Below, piece by piece: positions 61,101 to 64,000 of a stretch of DNA of 64,000 bases. The notes beneath the pieces are model-generated. The model was not told the origin of the DNA, ran no database searches, and saw only the letters and a program-made list of their open reading frames with translations. The position numbers and the translations under genes were made by a program. How positions within the stretch are numbered: the stretch's first letter is position 1; each line of letters opens with the position of its first letter. The DNA comes from Pomphorhynchus laevis (Eukaryota; Acanthocephala; Palaeacanthocephala; Echinorhynchida; Pomphorhynchidae), in assembly GCA_012934845.2 (NCBI GenBank), contig WNNJ02001493.1, forward strand, positions 1 to 64,000, read 5' to 3'.

Positions 61101-63959
61101 CTAATTAAATTTGTAAAAAATCTAAGCAAAATAAAAATGTTACTTTTGCTTACTACGAAAGAATTTCAAAACAACTTTTTTAATTAACACGAACAGGAAA
61201 GTATAAACCTGCATCCTATTTTACAACCTTCGTCGAAAAGCTTAATCCGGAATGTGCCTTCCACATTAAAATGTTTTCTTACGACGTTAAAATATTTTTT
61301 AACGTTTTCAATAACATCACATTTAATAAAAGATATACATTATGTATAATGAAAAACAAACAAAATATACTGCATTGGCATGGTATTTCGCATCGTTTAT
61401 TGGCTGTATTTAATATAATAAAAAGAATTATTGAATCCAGAAAGTAAAACTATTCACGAATTTTATTATATATATCATAAAATACAGTTATTTATTAAGC
61501 GTATATTAATAATATCACAGCTAGTGTTATTATAATTATATCAGAACGCTATGCTTAGACAAATGGCGATAAGATTTAATTTGTTCATCCATTATATGGC
61601 ACAGTTACTTTATATTCAATGATTCCACTTTATTTTAAAATTGTCAGCTAATTAACACGGTTGAGATTTTAATAGATTGCAGTCAGGACACTTTAGCAAA
61701 TTCGGAATGTTCATATTCATTACCCAACACTTATGTATTGAGTATTCACATAGATAAGTTGAAAAGATCTGTCAACTTATCTATGTTGACAGATCTATGA
61801 ATATTGGAAAAGCAGAATAAGTTCATATTTTGGTCAAACAACTATCACGATTTTAATTCAAAATAAGACGAAATGCTGGGTACTTAGTGAAACATTTTAA
61901 TGAAGTACAAAATATCCTTATAAAGGATACTATATAAATATTCACAAAATGTTTTTATTCTGGTCACGGGAATTGTTCATATTCTTGATACAGCAGGACG
62001 CTACTAATCAGTCTGTGTAGGGCTCATCAGCTGCTGATCCAGACCTACATTTCACGTTTAGACCCTTATTATCTGCTTACTCCATGCACTTATGCTGATC
62101 GGATTTGAACTCAGGACGTATGTATCTTGATTCAACGCTACATCTACTTGGCTGACTGCTCCAGTGGTGTAGATATACATTGTTGTATATTACTTACGGT
62201 AGGGGATCGTATTCTAAATACGATATATTACGTATTCTAAATACGATATATTACGTATTCTAAATACGATATATATGTAACTTACTTACGGTAGGGGATC
62301 GTATACACTGTTGTATATTACTTACGGTAGGGGATTGTATTCTGGGTCAGCAGTTGATGAGCCCTATCCAGACTGATGAGTAGCGTCCTGCTGTATCAAG
62401 AATAGGAATAATTCCTGTGAGGATAATATTGTGCCACAACCAGAAGAATTTCAGATCACATATGCATTCAAGTTAAATTAATTCACAAAATGGTTTAAGC
62501 GACTGTAAATTGAACTGAACGATTCTATCTTGAGATGTGTAAACCGTCATAGGTAAACGAAGAAAGCGGTACGAACCCGATAATGGTTGTAAGAGGTAAG
62601 ATACCGTAGTATTGATTTATTTTCATGTGTTTAATTGTCGCACCAGATAATGAAATTTTTTGTTCGAATATATTATATTGGTGTATATATTATATATACA
62701 CCAATATGTGTTAATGCTATGATATCAAGTTCTACCTGATAAATTACGGTTTTCTCTACGAAGAGATTCGATCTGCTCTTGGGCCTCCTCATATTGTTCA
62801 TTTGACTTATATATTTCCGTTGTTAGATATTTTTCTTTATTTTGAGCAGCGGCCAATTCCGACGATGTGTTCTCGCATTTCTGTTTCCACTCTTCGATTA
62901 ATTTGTCGAATCGCTTTGTCTTTCTTTCTTGTTGCATAGCGTTGACGTTTGCTCTGTCCAACTCGCCCATTAGTTCTTCAATCTCAGACTAAATTAACAT
63001 TGAGATAAATTAACATTAATATATAAAAATAATTAATTAAATAAATTAAATTAACATTGATTTTTATAAATTAATTAAATTAAATTAATTTAGTGATTAA
63101 TTTAATCAATAAATTAACATTTTTCTTATCAAACTTTTTGCAAAAACTATTTTTAGTTAAGAAATTATAAATATCAATGAAACGCGGTGATTTTTATTAC
63201 TGACTAGATAATTATCGAATTCTATTTTAAACTGTATTTTGATTTGAAATAAGAATTTTACAATTTTTACTTATAGCTTATATAAACAAATACGGTTTCA
63301 AACAGTTAAATCTTGTGTTTCACTTGGAAATCACCATAAAAATGCAGCAATTTTTGTCATACTCGGAAATATTAATATTATTGATATAAAATATTTTATA
63401 TTTTTGATAATTAATAACAAAATATGAAATATTTAAATATCTGTTATATTATTTAAAAATAATTCTATAACAAGTTTTAAACAAGTTTTAAAAATTTGAT
63501 TTTAAATTTTTATAAATTCATAATTTATAAAAAGTATTTTAATTATTATTTCTTGACTTCTCAGGTCATAATACACAAATGCACATTTTCTGTCGAATAT
63601 GTAATGATACCATAATATATTGTTAAATTAATGATACCTTTAATGTAAATCCATTGTTACCTTTTTAATTTCAAACGTTTTGAAAAATTTTAAAAATTTT
63701 AAAAGAAATTTAAAAGATAAAATTAATTAAAAATTAAATTAATTTATTCAATTACAATAAAAAATTGATTTATCAGGAAATTATAATAGCTTACCTGTAG
63801 TTTCTCTTTCATTCTTTCTAATGAAGTTACTCTCGAAGCAGATTGTTCGAGTTGATCCTCTAGTTGACCACATTGCATTTCCATTTTACTTCTTATATTT
63901 TCAATTTCTCTTATGTGCTCAAATCGCTCAGATTCATATCGCTTTTTACATTGGTCCAG
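55155..63959 (-). CDS. Muscle myosin heavy chain, last seven exons (rod C-terminus)
   Basis: Exons in transcript order: 63795-63959, 62736-62988, 60791-61031, 60543-60735, 57717-58217, 57569-57673, 55155-55415 (stop TAA). All junctions have AG/GT and matching phases; the joined product here is 572 residues. It is alpha-helical coiled coil with landmarks of the class II myosin tail: FDKLIEEWKQKCENTSSELA, ESLRRENRNLS then EEIKSLMTQ, RKRIEKEKEELRLNVDDA, LQAEIDDHKTAANTLLKQIE, KCERRIKDIQNQ, and the end EKAETRADRAEKMINKYRAA with a short non-helical tail (GTPLNTEPV). Length and order match the last ~570 residues of muscle myosin, including positions where paramyosin differs, though paramyosin cannot be wholly excluded. 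The sequence is quite diverged. The motor domain and most of the rod lie beyond 64,000. Introns carry the hammerhead pairs and a foldback. Confidence 0.85.
55717..55799 (-). ncRNA. Hammerhead ribozyme core (minus strand)
   Basis: Minus-strand reading: stem I TGCCAG/CTGGCA (6 pairs), consensus core CTGATGA (plus positions 55,741-55,747), stem II GTCAT-TGTG-ATGAC, then GAAA (plus 55,723-55,726). The cleavage triplet before stem I reads GAC, not NUH, and stem III has no partner, so cleavage in this copy is doubtful; the element seems to begin at the cleavage point. Confidence 0.75.
55800..55880 (+). ncRNA. Hammerhead ribozyme core (plus strand)
   Basis: TGCCAG at 55,805-55,810 can pair with TGACA before the core (one mismatch). 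CTGATGA is at 55,847-55,853, stem II GTCAT-TGTG-ATGAC at 55,854-55,867, and GAAA at 55,868-55,871. The sequence before stem I ends ATT, an allowed NUH, but stem III pairing is poor. Confidence 0.7.
56000..57115 (-). repeat. Degraded repeat region with two related segments
   Basis: Segments near 56,500-56,620 and 56,985-57,095 share ATGACAAA-TACCAGAGAATAT, TTGATC, AATAATAACAT and AAAGTGT-CG-ACC. On the minus strand the first can read YLGQLMYSGPDTLDDVIIRK, resembling decayed retroelement coding, but no diagnostic motif was found. It lies in the myosin intron between the last two exons. Confidence 0.4.
59535..59554 (+). ncRNA. 8-bp hairpin with TTCG loop leading into CTGATGA
   Basis: GTGTGATA-TTCG-TATCACAC pairs perfectly; its last C begins CTGATGA at 59,554-59,560, so the hairpin would be stem I of a second hammerhead. 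The copy at about 59,840-59,859 has one mismatch. No GAAA follows in either, and the bases before the stem are not a cleavage triplet. Confidence 0.65.
59577..59654 (+). ncRNA. Hammerhead ribozyme, unit 1
   Basis: The cleavage triplet GTC ends at 59,585. Stem I is TACCGG (59,586-59,591) with CCGGTA (59,620-59,625), six perfect pairs. The core is CTGATGA at 59,626-59,632. Stem II is a weak three pairs, GTC with GAT (one G-U), then GAAA at 59,647-59,650. Stem III is short and imperfect (CAGCCG against CTGC). All core bases are consensus. Confidence 0.75.
59885..59958 (+). ncRNA. Hammerhead ribozyme-like, unit 2
   Basis: As unit 1: stem I from TACCG (59,891-59,895) to CGGTA, CTGATGA at 59,931-59,937 and GAAA at 59,952-59,955. 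The triplet before stem I is GTG, which hammerheads do not cleave, so this copy is probably inactive. Confidence 0.65.
62085..62170 (-). repeat. tRNA-derived SINE-like segment inside the foldback
   Basis: On the minus strand, AGCCAAGTAGATGTAGCG resembles a tRNA A-box region, and GAGTTCAAATCCG (plus positions 62,100-62,112) is a good B-box. There is no intact cloverleaf, so it is not a tRNA gene. A SINE head captured by, or forming part of, the foldback is likely. Confidence 0.5.
62160..62345. repeat. Short tandem repeats inside the foldback
   Basis: CGTATTCTAAATACGATA recurs three times at 23-base steps and is itself palindromic. ACTTACGGTAGGGGATCGTA occurs three times around it with small changes. 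Confidence 0.8.
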
Positions 63960-64000
63960 CTAAAAATTATTTATAATTTGCTTTACAATTAAATCAAAAT

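Larger units (their letters stand above)
61957..62449. mobile_element. Long foldback element in a myosin intron
   Basis: Inverted arms at 61,982-62,043 and 62,341-62,403 (TTCTTGATACAGCAGGACGC and complement, then TAGGGCTCATCAGC) extend outward with gaps to TTCTGGT ends. They share words with the foldback at 52,471-52,640, so both belong to one family. The roughly 300-base interior holds a tRNA-like segment and a block of short tandem repeats. Confidence 0.75.

Noticed and set aside
62160-62345. Short tandem repeats as a CRISPR-like array
   Set aside because: Units are adjacent without unique spacers and lie in animal intronic DNA.
62370-62400. CTGATGAGTAG in the long foldback as a hammerhead core
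   Set aside because: No GAAA follows a plausible stem II, and no cleavage triplet lies before a matching stem I.

Overview
This is a very AT-rich (roughly three quarters A+T) window of animal nuclear DNA. GT-AG introns, a eukaryotic tRNA-Asn gene, muscle myosin rod exons and many retroelements of the LINE and Penelope-like (PLE) classes all point to an invertebrate. A gene built of small in-phase exons behind a signal-peptide exon recalls the micro-exon genes of parasitic flatworms, but I cannot place the species from this sequence.

Positions 1-29,318 are dominated by a recent segmental duplication. Bases 1 to about 11,497 reappear at 17,824 to about 29,318 with only scattered differences. 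The right edge of both copies lies inside a LINE, where similarity falls abruptly, so unequal recombination between two LINE copies is the simplest origin. The block carries (i) the 3' exons of a many-exon secreted-protein gene, whose complete 13-exon version runs from 13,864 to 23,372, and (ii) a small two-exon gene of unknown function (9,158-9,646 and 26,987-27,467).

Positions 29,000-48,700 are mostly retroelement remains: a LINE split by a 5'-truncated PLE, further PLE pieces, two oppositely oriented LINEs of one family, other LINE fragments, and a tRNA-Asn gene at 47.5 kb. Host genes here are sparse. The clearest is a minus-strand secreted glycoprotein with nine Ala/Glu-rich heptad repeats (34,748-35,515). 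Weaker candidates are a BIR-like exon, a type II membrane-protein first exon and two other isolated exons.

Positions 49,500-64,000 hold elements carrying hammerhead ribozymes as inverted or tandem pairs (49.5, 55.7 and 59.5 kb), a second type of PLE with a C-terminal GIY-YIG nuclease (51.6-54.0 kb, minus), two related foldback elements, and the last seven exons of a diverged muscle myosin heavy chain (55,155-63,959, minus; 572 residues). Three of the ribozyme or foldback elements sit in myosin introns.

The features most worth pursuing are the tandemly duplicated small-exon secreted gene and the set of hammerhead elements. All exon models come from reading splice signals, phase and peptide sequence by eye; no transcript evidence was available.
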